This document shows, one piece after another, positions 55,467-64,000 of a DNA stretch of 64,000 nt. The position numbers and the translations under genes are program-made. A model generated the notes under the pieces. That model saw only the letters and a program-made list of their open reading frames with translations. It ran no database searches and was not told where the DNA came from. The DNA is from Alloacidobacterium dinghuense (lineage in GTDB: Bacteria > Acidobacteriota > Terriglobia > Terriglobales > Acidobacteriaceae): the NCBI RefSeq assembly GCF_014274465.1, contig NZ_CP060394.1, forward strand, positions 5,270,001 through 5,334,000. The letters run 5' to 3'. Within the stretch, counting starts at the first letter, position 1. Every line of letters starts with the position of its first letter.

Positions 55467-55733
55467 ATGGCGCAAGCAACGTGTCCCCATGTCAAGGATC
55501 ACGAGAAGAAGGTGAAACCTGGCAGCAAAGGATGTGAAGAATGCCTGAAGACCGGCGATAGCTGGGTTCATTTGCGCATGTGCATGGAATGCGGCCACGT
55601 CGGCTGCTGTGACTCATCCAAAAACCGCCACGCCCGAGCGCACTTTCACACGACGCAGCACCCTATTATCAAGTCGGCTGAACGAGGCGAAAACTGGCGA
55701 TGGTGCTACATCGACGACATGTATCTGCAGTAG
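55467..55733 (+). CDS. UBP-type zinc-finger protein
   Basis: 88 residues, GGAGGGTTGA before the ATG. A single zf-UBP domain fills the protein: Cys and His ligands in CPHVKDHEKK, GCEECLKTGDSWVHLRMC, MECGHVGCCDSSKNRHARAH and HPIIKS, with the aromatic end ENWRWCYIDD. In eukaryotes this fold binds ubiquitin C-termini; the bacterial versions have no known ligand and usually lie near redox or nitrogen-stress genes. Here a CDGSH protein gene follows 10 bases later, suggesting co-transcription. Confidence 0.87.
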   Translation: MAQATCPHVKDHEKKVKPGSKGCEECLKTGDSWVHLRMCMECGHVGCCDSSKNRHARAHFHTTQHPIIKSAERGENWRWCYIDDMYLQ

Positions 55734-55743
55734 GGATGCCGCC

Positions 55744-56382
55744 ATGGGCAAGATCAGAGAGTACGAAGGCAAGGACATCACTATTCTGTATGACGTGGCT
55801 CGCTGTTACCATGCCACGGAGTGCATTCACGGCGCGCCGGCGGTCTTCAAAAAGGATGCCCGGCCGTGGGTCCATCCGGATGGCGAAGATGCCGCCAAAA
55901 CGGCGCAGATCATTCAGCGGTGCCCAACCGGCGCCTTGCACTATCGCCCGAAAGACGCATCACTGAACGAGACTCCGCAACCCGAAAATGTGGTCACAGT
56001 CACGGAAGATGGGCCGCTTCTGGCACGCGGCGACTTTGAAATCGCACTTTCTGATGGGACACTGCGAGAGACACGCGCCGCGTTCTGCCGGTGCGGGGCT
56101 TCTGCGAACAAGCCCTTCTGCGATGCTTCCCATATAAAGATTGGATTTCATGATCCCGGTCCAGAGGCTGCAAATGCCACTGGATCCTCTGTGTCGACCG
56201 GGATCGTCAAATTCAATCCTGCGAGAAACGGACCGTTGCTAGCCTCAGGCAGCCTGACTGTCAGGAATGCCGCCGGTGAGCTAGCCGCACAACTTCAGCA
56301 GACAGCATTCTGCCGCTGTGGCGCATCTGCAAATAAGCCATTTTGCGACGGCAGCCATCAGGGCATAGCATTCGCTGGCTGA
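55744..56382 (+). CDS. Ferredoxin-like plus double CDGSH iron-sulfur protein
   Basis: 212 residues from ATG 55744 with AGGGATG upstream. N-terminal Fer4_19 domain (about 1-65): DVARCYHATECIHGAP, then QRCPTGALHY. Two CDGSH-type iron-sulfur motifs follow: AFCRCGASANKPFCDASH (about 118-136) and AFCRCGASANKPFCDGSH (near the end), each with the C-x-C-x2-S/A-x3-P-x-C-D-x2-H spacing. It is expected to carry one [4Fe-4S]-type and two [2Fe-2S] clusters and act in electron transfer or cluster storage. Confidence 0.88.
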   Translation: MGKIREYEGKDITILYDVARCYHATECIHGAPAVFKKDARPWVHPDGEDAAKTAQIIQRCPTGALHYRPKDASLNETPQPENVVTVTEDGPLLARGDFEIALSDGTLRETRAAFCRCGASANKPFCDASHIKIGFHDPGPEAANATGSSVSTGIVKFNPARNGPLLASGSLTVRNAAGELAAQLQQTAFCRCGASANKPFCDGSHQGIAFAG

Positions 56383-56415
56383 CTAGATGAAACAGGTATC
56401 CTGTGACTGGTTCGT

Positions 56416-57786
56416 ATGAAACAGGATCAGGCACTGCAACTCTTTAGCGAGGCCCTGCCCAGGTTACAACAGGCTTTCTCGCATCTACCATCGTCCGATC
56501 CATCGGCAGAGACGGCATCAACGGATGCTATGCGCGCAGTTCTAGACGAACTCACCGAACGGCTCGCGGATAACTATCCGTATTTCCATCCGCTTTACGC
56601 GGGGCAGATGCTCAAGCCGCCTCATCCGATCGCGCGGGCAGCATACGCGCTGGCCATGTGGATCAACCCGAATAATCATGCTCTCGACGGCGGCCGGGCC
56701 AGTTCGCGCCTCGAAGTTGAAGCCGTCCGGGAAATCGCTGCCATGTTTGGTTGGACCGAGCACCTGGGCCACCTCACCAGCGGCGGCACCTTCGCCAATC
56801 TTGAGGCTCTGTGGGTAGCGGGACGACTCGTACCGGGAAAAAAGATCGTAGCTTCAGAAAATGCTCACTACACGCATCAGCGCATCGGCAGTGTACTCGG
56901 CCTCGCGTTCGAGAATATTGCTGCAGATACGCGCGGGCGCATGGACTTATCCAGTCTTGAGACAGCGCTGCAGTCCGGTGAGGTCGGGACAGTCGTTGTT
57001 ACATTGGGTACCACTTCCGCGGGTGCTGTTGATCCACTAGACAAGATATTAGATCTGCGCCAGCGCCATAGATTCCGCATTCATGTGGATGCGGCGTATG
57101 GCGGCTATTTCAAGCTCGTGTCGGATCTGGGGCCAGATGCTGCGCGAGCCTACGCAAGAATCGACGAGGCTGACTCGATCGTGGTCGACCCACATAAGCA
57201 CGGGCTGCAGCCCTATGGTTGCGGTTGCATTCTGTTCAACGATCCCTCGGTGGGACGCTTTTATAAGCATGACTCGCCTTACACATATTTCACATCCAAC
57301 GAACTGCATCTTGGCGAGATCAGCCTGGAGTGTTCGCGGGCAGGGGCTACGGCGACGGCCCTGTGGGCAACTCAGAAACTCCTGCCGCTAACTCCTGACG
57401 GTGAGTTTGCGCAGGGGCTTTCGTGCGGCCGAATGGCAGCCTTGCGCGTCTATAACAAAATAAGGCAAGACAAACGATTTTTTCCCGGCCCCGAACCTGA
57501 ATTGGATATCTTGGTCTGGGCCGTGAAAGCGTGTACATTGGAGGAGTCTTCGCGGTTGGCCACCGCGGTTTTTGATCTTGCCGCGAAGCAAGACCTTCAT
57601 CTGGCACTTGCTCAGGTGCCGGTCAACTTTTTTGGTCCTGAGACGTGGCCTGGAGCGCCGGCCGACGGCAGGGTTACTTGTCTTCGGTCAGTGCTGATGA
57701 AGCCGGAACATCTGAACTGGGTGGATGCTATATGGGAAAAGTTGAGCCACGCAGTGTCGAAGGCGATCGAACCCGAAACCCTCTAG
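56416..57786 (+). CDS. PLP-dependent group II decarboxylase
   Basis: 456 residues. Fold-type I PLP enzyme of the aromatic-amino-acid/glutamate decarboxylase type: DGGRASSRLEVEAVREIA, HLTSGGTFANLEAL, SENAHYTHQRI, IHVDAAYGGY (Asp225) and cofactor Lys261 in VVDPHKHGLQPYGCG. Substrate is not certain; aromatic amino acids, aspartate or related acids are possible. The aldose epimerase-like gene starts inside its last codons, indicating coupling. Confidence 0.87.
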   Translation: MKQDQALQLFSEALPRLQQAFSHLPSSDPSAETASTDAMRAVLDELTERLADNYPYFHPLYAGQMLKPPHPIARAAYALAMWINPNNHALDGGRASSRLEVEAVREIAAMFGWTEHLGHLTSGGTFANLEALWVAGRLVPGKKIVASENAHYTHQRIGSVLGLAFENIAADTRGRMDLSSLETALQSGEVGTVVVTLGTTSAGAVDPLDKILDLRQRHRFRIHVDAAYGGYFKLVSDLGPDAARAYARIDEADSIVVDPHKHGLQPYGCGCILFNDPSVGRFYKHDSPYTYFTSNELHLGEISLECSRAGATATALWATQKLLPLTPDGEFAQGLSCGRMAALRVYNKIRQDKRFFPGPEPELDILVWAVKACTLEESSRLATAVFDLAAKQDLHLALAQVPVNFFGPETWPGAPADGRVTCLRSVLMKPEHLNWVDAIWEKLSHAVSKAIEPETL

Positions 57787-58703
57787 AGCAAGCTGTGCTT
57801 GAGAACAGCAGGATGCGAGTGGTCGTCCTTCCTTCGCTGGGCGGCAAGATCGCATCCATTCAAATTCCGACCGGAGAGGAGCTACTGCAGCAGCCTCTAC
57901 AGCCCTATGCCCTACGCACGCGCTATATGAGCTTTGACGCCAGTGATGCCAGCGGATGGGATGAATGTCTGCCTTCCGTCGCTGCCTGCGAAGTTCCAAT
58001 AGCATCCGGAACTGTTCAAATTCCCGATCATGGAGATTTCTGGCAGGTACCCTGGGAAATCAGCGCCCAGAACGGGAACGAACTGGCAATGTTCGCGGAT
58101 GGCTTTAGCCTCCCTTTGCGATTCGGCAAAACTTTGCGGCTTGACGAGCATCAGCTACATATTTTCTACGAGGTGCGAAATCTGAGTGACGAACCGGTGG
58201 AATATGTCTGGTCGGCGCATCCTTTGTTCGCTGTCGAGCCTGGGGATCGCATTGTTCTCCCGGAGTCAATCTCGGAGGTAACAGTCGAGGGTTCTGCGAA
58301 GAATCGGCTGGGCGAGCCGGGAACGAAGCAGCTGTGGCCGCAGGCGCGAATGAACGGGAAGTCAGCGGATTTAACCATTGCAGGTAAGAAAACAGACGGC
58401 ATCGGTGACAAGCTTTTCACTGCCGCACCGAAGGAGGGTTGGTGCGCCATTGAGCGTCGTCGGCTGAAAAGCCGGGTCGAACTGCGGTTCGATTCCCAGG
58501 AATTACCTTACCTGGGGCTTTGGATTTGTTACGGCGGTTGGCCGGGCAACGGAGCAAACCGCCAGCAGTGCGTCGCTCTCGAACCGTGTACTGCTCTGGG
58601 CGACTCACTGGCATCGGCAGCAGAACAAGGCCGTGCGCGGAAGCTGACTGCGAGTACTGAAGATCGCTGGTCGCTTGAATTGCGTGTAGCTGGTGTATTG
58701 TAA
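57732..58703 (+). CDS. Aldose 1-epimerase-like protein
   Basis: 323 residues from ATG 57732, overlapping the end of the decarboxylase gene by 55 bases. Galactose-mutarotase-like beta-sandwich: NSRMRVVVLPSLGGKIASI, SGWDECLPSVAACEVP, PDHGDFWQVPWEI, HIFYEVRNLSDEPVEYVWSA with the conserved HPLF. This family interconverts alpha and beta anomers of aldohexoses. With galactokinase 36 bases downstream it probably supplies alpha-galactose in the Leloir pathway. Confidence 0.8.
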   Translation: MGKVEPRSVEGDRTRNPLEQAVLENSRMRVVVLPSLGGKIASIQIPTGEELLQQPLQPYALRTRYMSFDASDASGWDECLPSVAACEVPIASGTVQIPDHGDFWQVPWEISAQNGNELAMFADGFSLPLRFGKTLRLDEHQLHIFYEVRNLSDEPVEYVWSAHPLFAVEPGDRIVLPESISEVTVEGSAKNRLGEPGTKQLWPQARMNGKSADLTIAGKKTDGIGDKLFTAAPKEGWCAIERRRLKSRVELRFDSQELPYLGLWICYGGWPGNGANRQQCVALEPCTALGDSLASAAEQGRARKLTASTEDRWSLELRVAGVL

Positions 58704-58739
58704 TCACGGGTTCCCTATTTTTATCGAGGCCTGCCCAAA

Positions 58740-59906
58740 ATGCTAGATGTAAGCGGTATCAGAGAGCTGCACCGGGAGAAATTCGGCAAGGAACCCATCC
58801 TCTTTCTTGCTCCCGGCCGCGTCAACCTGATCGGCGAGCATACCGACTACGCTGACGGCTTTGTCATGCCGGCAGCAATTGATTTTGCAACGATTGCAGC
58901 AATTTCCCCGTGCAGCGATGCAAGTGCAACCGTCTGCTCGAAAAACTTCGGGGAGGGTATCTCGCACGCATTGGGCGAGATTGGCGCCCACGGTTCGCAT
59001 CACTGGAGTGACTATCCATTTGGCGTGCTCGCCATCCTGCAACAGGAGGGGATTGCAGTTCCCGGTTTTCATCTGACACTTGAGGGAGACGTTCCGCTCG
59101 GTGCTGGATTAAGCTCTTCAGCATCCATTGAAGTTGCGAGCATGCTGGCGATGTTGCATGTTGCCGACGCCTCGCTGCCATTGCCCAAAATTGCTCTGTT
59201 GTGCCAGCGCGCGGAGAATGACTACGTTGGTGCTCCGTGCGGGATCATGGATCAATTTGTGTCGTGCTGCGGTGCTGCTGATCACGCTCTATTGCTGGAC
59301 TGCCGCAGTCTTGATTACCGGCTCGCACCGATTCCGAAGCACCTGAGCCTGGTGATCTGTAACACGATGGTGAAACACTCCCACGCGGGGGGTGAGTATG
59401 GTTCGCGACGCGCTGAAGTTGAAGAAGGCACCGCGATCCTACAGAGGCATCGCCCAGAGGTCCGCCTGCTCCGCGACGCTACGGTTGAGGACCTCAAGCG
59501 CTGGGGGCATGAGATGCCGCCCAACGTGCTGAAGCGCTGCCGCCACATCGTTACTGAGAATGTCCGAACGGTGGCTGCAGCGGACGCACTGGAAGCGAAT
59601 GATCTGAACACGCTGGGACGGTTGATGGCTGAGGCCCATGTAAGTTATCGCGACGATTTCGAAGCGAGCTGTCCTGAGGCTGACATCATGGTTGAATTGG
59701 CCAACAAGCTGGAAGGCTGCGTTGGAGCTCGACTTACGGGTGGTGGATTCGGCGGCTGCACAGTGAATTTGGTCGAGTCAGTGCACGCGAAGCAATTCGC
59801 GTCGAAGATTTCTGCCGCTTACGAAGCGCGCACAGGCATTCATCCTGAGATCTATCAGAGCCATGCATCGGCAGGAGCACACAAACTGGAGCAGGATGCA
59901 TCTTAG
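58740..59906 (+). CDS. galK: Galactokinase
   Basis: 388 residues, the usual size. GHMP-kinase family: galactose-binding signature GRVNLIGEHTDYADGFVMP, ATP-binding PLGAGLSSSASIEVASM, and C-terminal LTGGGFGGCTVNLV. CGIMDQFVS is the catalytic Asp region. It phosphorylates alpha-D-galactose at C1. Located 36 bases after the epimerase-like gene. Confidence 0.94.
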   Translation: MLDVSGIRELHREKFGKEPILFLAPGRVNLIGEHTDYADGFVMPAAIDFATIAAISPCSDASATVCSKNFGEGISHALGEIGAHGSHHWSDYPFGVLAILQQEGIAVPGFHLTLEGDVPLGAGLSSSASIEVASMLAMLHVADASLPLPKIALLCQRAENDYVGAPCGIMDQFVSCCGAADHALLLDCRSLDYRLAPIPKHLSLVICNTMVKHSHAGGEYGSRRAEVEEGTAILQRHRPEVRLLRDATVEDLKRWGHEMPPNVLKRCRHIVTENVRTVAAADALEANDLNTLGRLMAEAHVSYRDDFEASCPEADIMVELANKLEGCVGARLTGGGFGGCTVNLVESVHAKQFASKISAAYEARTGIHPEIYQSHASAGAHKLEQDAS

Positions 59907-60124
59907 TCACACGGTAAAGTATTCATTTCCCGAAATGATGTTGGCGACGTTGCCGACTCATCGTTTTGTCGGAAACTTTCAGCGGTGTGCTTGGTAAAAT
60001 CTGAGAGCTGGATTGCTTGCTGTGCTGCTGCGATAGATGGCAGATGGCATTAGAAATTGTGTCCGTGCAAACCTTGATCAACAGCCAAGATCTGTTGACT
60101 GTTGTGCACGGGGAGAAGAGTTGA

Positions 60125-61885
60125 ATGAGTCTTTCAAGTGGTTTTGTCTCTCTCAACCCCAATGAGAGTTCACGTATTGCCTATTTTTCCATGGAAATTG
60201 CAGTTGCCCCGCATATGCCCACCTACAGCGGAGGATTGGGCGTCCTTGCCGGCGACACCTTGCGTTCCGCCGCCGATATGGGTTTGCCACTCGCAGCGGT
60301 CACGCTGGCGCATCGCAAAGGTTACTTCAGACAGCACCTTGATAAAGACGGCGTGCAGACCGAAGAGCCACAGCCATGGAAGATAGAAGAAAAGCTCACC
60401 CCGGAGAAGCCGGTTGTCACCATCACTCTGGAAGAGCGCGAAGTGGCACTGCGTGCCTGGCGGTATGACCTGATCGGCGTGTCGGGACATCGGATACCGA
60501 TTTACTTTCTCGATACCGACCTGCAGCAGAACGACCCCGCCGATCGTACGCTTACCGATCAACTGTACGGCGGTGATGGCGACTACCGCTTGCGTCAGGA
60601 AATCGTCCTCGGCATGGGTGGTGTTCGATTCCTGGATGCCCTCGGATATAGGGCAACGGTCTACCACATGAACGAGGGACACGCGGCTTTACTGACCCTT
60701 GCATTGATGGAAGATCAGATGAACGGTGCTCCTCTTTCATCGGCTAAAGAGGCCAATGCGGCGGCTGTTCGCCAGCACTGCGTTTTCACCACGCATACGC
60801 CGGTACCTGCCGGACACGACCGCTTTTCTCTCGAACAGGCGAACCGTATTCTTGGCCGGGATCGCCTCGCCTTTCTCGAACGCAATGGCTGTATTCACGA
60901 GGGCCTGTTGAATATGACGTACGTTGCGTTGAGCTTTTCACGCTTTGTGAATGGCGTAGCCATGCAGCATGGCAAGGTGTCTCGCTCAATGTTTCCCGAG
61001 TACAACATCAGCGCCATCACCAACGGCGTTCATGCTGCGACGTGGACTTCAGCCGCATTCCAGAATATCTTCGACCGGCACATGCCTCGCTGGCGTCAGG
61101 ACAACGTGACGCTGCGCTACGCAATCGACATCCCGGAAGAGGAAATTGAGAGTGCCCATGCCGCCGCCAAGCAGTTGCTGGTAGACGCAGTCGCACAACG
61201 TACCGGTGTTGCACTGAGGACCGATGTCTTCACGATCGGTTTTGCCCGCCGTGCAGCGACGTACAAACGGGCTGATCTTCTCTTTACTGATCCGGAGCGG
61301 CTCGTGCGATGTGCGCATGAACACGGCGGTTTGCAGATCCTTTACAGCGGCAAAGCCCATCCGGCAGACGAGCCCGGAAAGGCCAAGATTCGCCACGTTA
61401 TTGAACTGGCAAAGAAGCTGAACTCTGATGCTCTGCACATTGTTTACCTCGAAAACTACGAATGGACGCTCGGCGCTCTGCTCACCGGCGGCGTAGATGT
61501 CTGGTTGAATACTCCCAAGCGCCCCTATGAGGCCTCCGGCACCAGCGGAATGAAGGCGGCGTTAAATGGCGTCCCCAGCCTCAGTATTCTTGACGGCTGG
61601 TGGATCGAAGGCTGGATTGAGGGAGTGACCGGGTGGGCGATCGAAGATCACGAGGACGAAGCCGCCGAGGCCAACTCTCTTTATGAACATCTCGAACACG
61701 TATTACTGCCGCTTTTTTATGAGCAGCCGCAGCAATGGCGCCGAATTATGCGTTCCACCATCGCCTTGAATGGATCGTTTTTCAATACGCAACGCATGCT
61801 GGAACAATATGTTGTCAATGCCTATTTTCCAGAGCAGCGTGTTACTGAGCCGGCAGCGGAGCCTGAACCGGCCCTTGCAAGGTAA
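60125..61885 (+). CDS. glgP: Alpha-glucan phosphorylase (short GT35 form)
   Basis: 586 residues with GGGGAGAAG before the ATG. IAYFSMEIAVAPHMPTYSGG and LGVLAGDTLRSAADMGLP are the N-terminal hallmarks of the short glucan phosphorylases; VYHMNEGHAALL and FTTHTPVPAGHDRF follow, and the PLP Lys477 lies in EASGTSGMKAALNG. It releases glucose-1-phosphate from glycogen or maltodextrins. Shorter than the E. coli enzymes by about 200 residues, as is usual for this subfamily. It fits the glycogen/trehalose genes at 18-25 kb. Confidence 0.93.
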   Translation: MSLSSGFVSLNPNESSRIAYFSMEIAVAPHMPTYSGGLGVLAGDTLRSAADMGLPLAAVTLAHRKGYFRQHLDKDGVQTEEPQPWKIEEKLTPEKPVVTITLEEREVALRAWRYDLIGVSGHRIPIYFLDTDLQQNDPADRTLTDQLYGGDGDYRLRQEIVLGMGGVRFLDALGYRATVYHMNEGHAALLTLALMEDQMNGAPLSSAKEANAAAVRQHCVFTTHTPVPAGHDRFSLEQANRILGRDRLAFLERNGCIHEGLLNMTYVALSFSRFVNGVAMQHGKVSRSMFPEYNISAITNGVHAATWTSAAFQNIFDRHMPRWRQDNVTLRYAIDIPEEEIESAHAAAKQLLVDAVAQRTGVALRTDVFTIGFARRAATYKRADLLFTDPERLVRCAHEHGGLQILYSGKAHPADEPGKAKIRHVIELAKKLNSDALHIVYLENYEWTLGALLTGGVDVWLNTPKRPYEASGTSGMKAALNGVPSLSILDGWWIEGWIEGVTGWAIEDHEDEAAEANSLYEHLEHVLLPLFYEQPQQWRRIMRSTIALNGSFFNTQRMLEQYVVNAYFPEQRVTEPAAEPEPALAR

Positions 61886-62041
61886 TCAGTTGAGAGGGCG
61901 CGTAAGTACCGAGTTGTAACAATCAGGGCCTTACGAAAGACTCTGAATGTAAGAACCAATTCGGCAGAACAAAATGATTGAACTCGTGTTTCAATTCCGA
62001 TAGCGACCCCCGGCATCAAATTACTGAGGTAGGAGTTCGCG

Positions 62042-62284
62042 GTGGCGGATAAGAACATGATCGAGAAATTTTCGATGGCGGAGCTTTCCCGGCTGCGTCA
62101 GGAATTGATGCAGTCGGGGATTGACTCCAGGCAGGCCGCCGAATTAGTCGTCGCATTTCTCGGTGCCCATGGCTACGGCACGGATTCGAAACTGGTTTCT
62201 GATGTGCTGCCTCGGCTCGAAGGCTTCGGTTGCTCCGTAGACTGCCTCCAGGCGGAGCTTGAGCGCGTCGCGCTGGTGATGTGA
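62042..62284 (+). CDS. Small hypothetical protein
   Basis: 80 residues with GTG start and TAGGAG upstream. Soluble, helical, with a repeated short pattern (FSMAELSRLRQELMQSG, DSRQAAELVVAFLGAHGYG, SDVLPRLEGFGCSVDCLQAE). No known motif. Confidence 0.55.
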   Translation: MADKNMIEKFSMAELSRLRQELMQSGIDSRQAAELVVAFLGAHGYGTDSKLVSDVLPRLEGFGCSVDCLQAELERVALVM

Positions 62285-62327
62285 CGCCTCCCCTCCCAGC
62301 TCTGCTCTGAGATTCGTCTTATTTGCC

Positions 62328-63005
62328 TTATACGACTTTCTCCTTCGCGAATGACTGAAAAACTCCGACGATTGTTCGTGAGAGTTCATCTTCATTTCGC
62401 TTTGTCATAAGCTCATGCCCCGCGCCTGTGATTTCGCACAGTTCCGTTCGGGCTGGGATGAGTGTTAAGGCCGCAACCATTTCCGAGGTAGTAGCGAACC
62501 CATCTCGGGTACCGTGGACGAACAAAGCCGGCGTCCGGAGCGAAGAGAAATGCCCGGTCCTTAGCTCCTCGGGCTTCTGCGGGGGATGAAGTGGGTAAGA
62601 CAGCAGCAACAGCTCATCGATGAGACCAGGTTCAGCTGCGGCCAGCATCGATGCCTGCCTTCCACCATAGGAATGCCCACCCAGGAACATTCTGCCGGAA
62701 GACTGTTGTCGCATCGAACCCAGCGCGGCTCGAAGTCCCTTTTGGTCACGCTCCGCACTTCCCCGCGGAGGAGAGCCGTGCGGACGCGCCTGGCGAAACG
62801 GAAGATCACAGCGGAGAACGGTTAATCCGGAAGCGCAGAACGTTTCCGCCAGCTTGATAAGGAGTGGAGCATTGCAATTGGCTCCTGCGCCATGTGTCAG
62901 AACGAGGCAGTCTCCCCCACCGATAACCGGCAAATGCAGAAAGCCTCGAATAGAGACCCCATCGACAACATCAAGAAACGCTCGACAATTGTTCACGCTC
63001 GGCAT
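62328..63005 (-). CDS. Alpha/beta-hydrolase (KANL3/Tex30-like)
   Basis: 225 residues from ATG 63005 (ATG 63032 is an alternative). Alpha/beta-hydrolase with [12 protein letters not shown] (oxyanion HGAGA), nucleophile Ser in [12 protein letters not shown], Asp in [11 protein letters not shown] and His in ITGAGHELM. The HGAGA and HSYGG combination fits the KANL3/Tex30 or dienelactone-hydrolase-like group. Substrate unknown. Its start overlaps the end of the frameshifted hydrolase upstream. Confidence 0.8.
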   Translation of the reverse strand: MPSVNNCRAFLDVVDGVSIRGFLHLPVIGGGDCLVLTHGAGANCNAPLLIKLAETFCASGLTVLRCDLPFRQARPHGSPPRGSAERDQKGLRAALGSMRQQSSGRMFLGGHSYGGRQASMLAAAEPGLIDELLLLSYPLHPPQKPEELRTGHFSSLRTPALFVHGTRDGFATTSEMVAALTLIPARTELCEITGAGHELMTKRNEDELSRTIVGVFQSFAKEKVV

Positions 63006-63846
63006 CTGATTTAAGCGAATCCGTTTCCCCATTGATAAATGCGAGGAGATCGGCGTTGACCTTGTCCTTAAGGGTAGAACACATGCCGTGGGGCGCGCCG
63101 GGATAGATTTTCAATATGGCCCCTTTGACAAGTTTCGATGAGAGGAGTGCCGACGCGCCGATTGGCACGATCTGGTCATCATCGCCGTGCAAGATGAGCG
63201 TAGGAACATCAAACTTCTTCAGGTCTTCCGTAAAATCGATCTCCGAGAAAGCCTTGATGCAGTCATAAACGGCCTTGTGTCCTGCCAGCATACCCCGCAA
63301 CCAGAACGAGTCACGTAGACCTTGCGAGACTTTGGCGCCCGTCCGGTTGAACCCATAAAAGGGTTCGCTAAGATCCTTGAAAAACTGCGAGCGGTCTCCG
63401 AGAACACCAGCACGAATCTGATCAAATACCTCAATTGGCAGGCCATTGGGGTTGGCTTTTGTTTTCAACATCAGCGGAGGCACAGCTCCAATCAGCACCG
63501 CTTTTGCAACCCGCTTTGTTCCATGGCGGCCAATGTAACGAGCGACCTCGCCGCCACCCGTGGAGTGGCCAATATGAACGGCGTCCTTGAGATCAAGTGT
63601 TTTCGGTCAGCATAGCCAGATCGTCGGCATAAGTGTCCATCTCATTGCCATCCCATGGCTGGCCTGAACGTCCATGGCCGCGGCGGTCATGAGCGATGCA
63701 GCGGTATCCCTTGCGGCCAGAAAAATCATCTGGTCTTCGAAAGCATCCGCGTTCAGCGGCCATCCGTGGCTGAAAACAACGGGCTGTCCACTGCCCCAAT
63801 CTTTGTAGTAAAGCTGCGTTCCGTCAGGCGTGGCTAGGTAAGGCAT
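62971..63846 (-). pseudogene. Chloroperoxidase-type alpha/beta-hydrolase with two frameshifts
   Basis: The protein follows three segments: [20 protein letters not shown] to MIFLAA (from 63846), then [20 protein letters not shown] to DDLAMLTE in the next frame, then [20 protein letters not shown] and [20 protein letters not shown] to the stop at 62971 in the original frame. One base is missing near 63710 and one is extra near 63600, so they compensate. All catalytic elements are present: Ser in GHSTGG, Asp in [10 protein letters not shown] and His in [10 protein letters not shown]. The restored length of about 291 would be slightly long for the family's 270-280. Confidence 0.82.
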
Positions 63847-64000
63847 TTTGGAGTTCCTCCTGTGCTGTGATTTCGAGAGCGATTGAAGGCGTAGCGGATG
63901 GTGAACAGGATTTCAGCGCGGAGAGGCTTTCTGCATCATCTCCGCAGAAATCAAGCGCCGCGAATGCGGTTAGGAGTTTGCGGTTGGCTCGTTGAATTGA

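Overview
The window is most likely from a soil or peat acidobacterium of class Terriglobia (Acidobacteriaceae or relatives). The evidence is the gene families: an Oar-type TonB-dependent receptor, an ECF sigma factor overlapping a serine/threonine kinase with a TolB/WD40-like sensor, a sedolisin with Ig-like repeats, a propeller-type sensor kinase, secreted proteins with carboxypeptidase-regulatory-like folds, and several small proteins resembling Terriglobia families. No rRNA, intact tRNA, CRISPR array, complete insertion sequence or replication origin is visible.

Layout. 0-6.7 kb: end of a TonB receptor, a convergent ECF sigma/kinase pair, and a secreted retropepsin-like protease. 7.0-28.1 kb: a mosaic region starting at a decayed tRNA-Phe (about 7070-7136, with two tandem 11-bp repeats just downstream) and ending at a second copy of the tRNA 3' sequence (28045-28065). 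It holds a CheB-CheR-PAS-histidine kinase fusion with a stand-alone receiver and a soluble kinase, stress genes (DUF3185, BON, YflT/17M-like, ferritin-like, a Lys-rich small protein), a frameshifted inorganic pyrophosphatase, a truncated iron permease, trehalose/glycogen enzymes (TreZ, debranching enzyme, TreS-like), an orphan RHS tip with a metalloprotease-like motif, and a decayed mobilization-type gene. Broken genes are common here.

28.1-44.6 kb: a membrane-anchored regulatory-like protein, a glucoamylase-family protein, two SAM methyltransferases, a DinB-like protein, a propeller sensor kinase with its NarL-type regulator, a large secreted sedolisin, a heavily decayed gene (40.9-41.75 kb), a 59-residue membrane protein, and two secreted proteins of unknown role.

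44.8-53.7 kb is the most unusual part. Two sigma factors are followed by a 1234-residue protein joining two HxxxCxxC zinc motifs, a membrane segment, TPR-like repeats and a C-terminal CHAT (caspase-like) protease. Convergent to it is a clostripain-family (C11) protease whose His-Cys linker is expanded into seven copies of a short Lys-rich repeat. Divergent from that is a second serine/threonine kinase. Two caspase-fold proteases, a kinase and dedicated sigma factors together suggest an undescribed stress-response, cell-death or defence module.

54.2-63.9 kb: sugar metabolism (6-phosphogluconate dehydrogenase, aldose epimerase-like protein, galactokinase, glucan phosphorylase), a PLP decarboxylase, a UBP zinc finger and a CDGSH protein, then two alpha/beta hydrolases, one carrying two opposite frameshifts.
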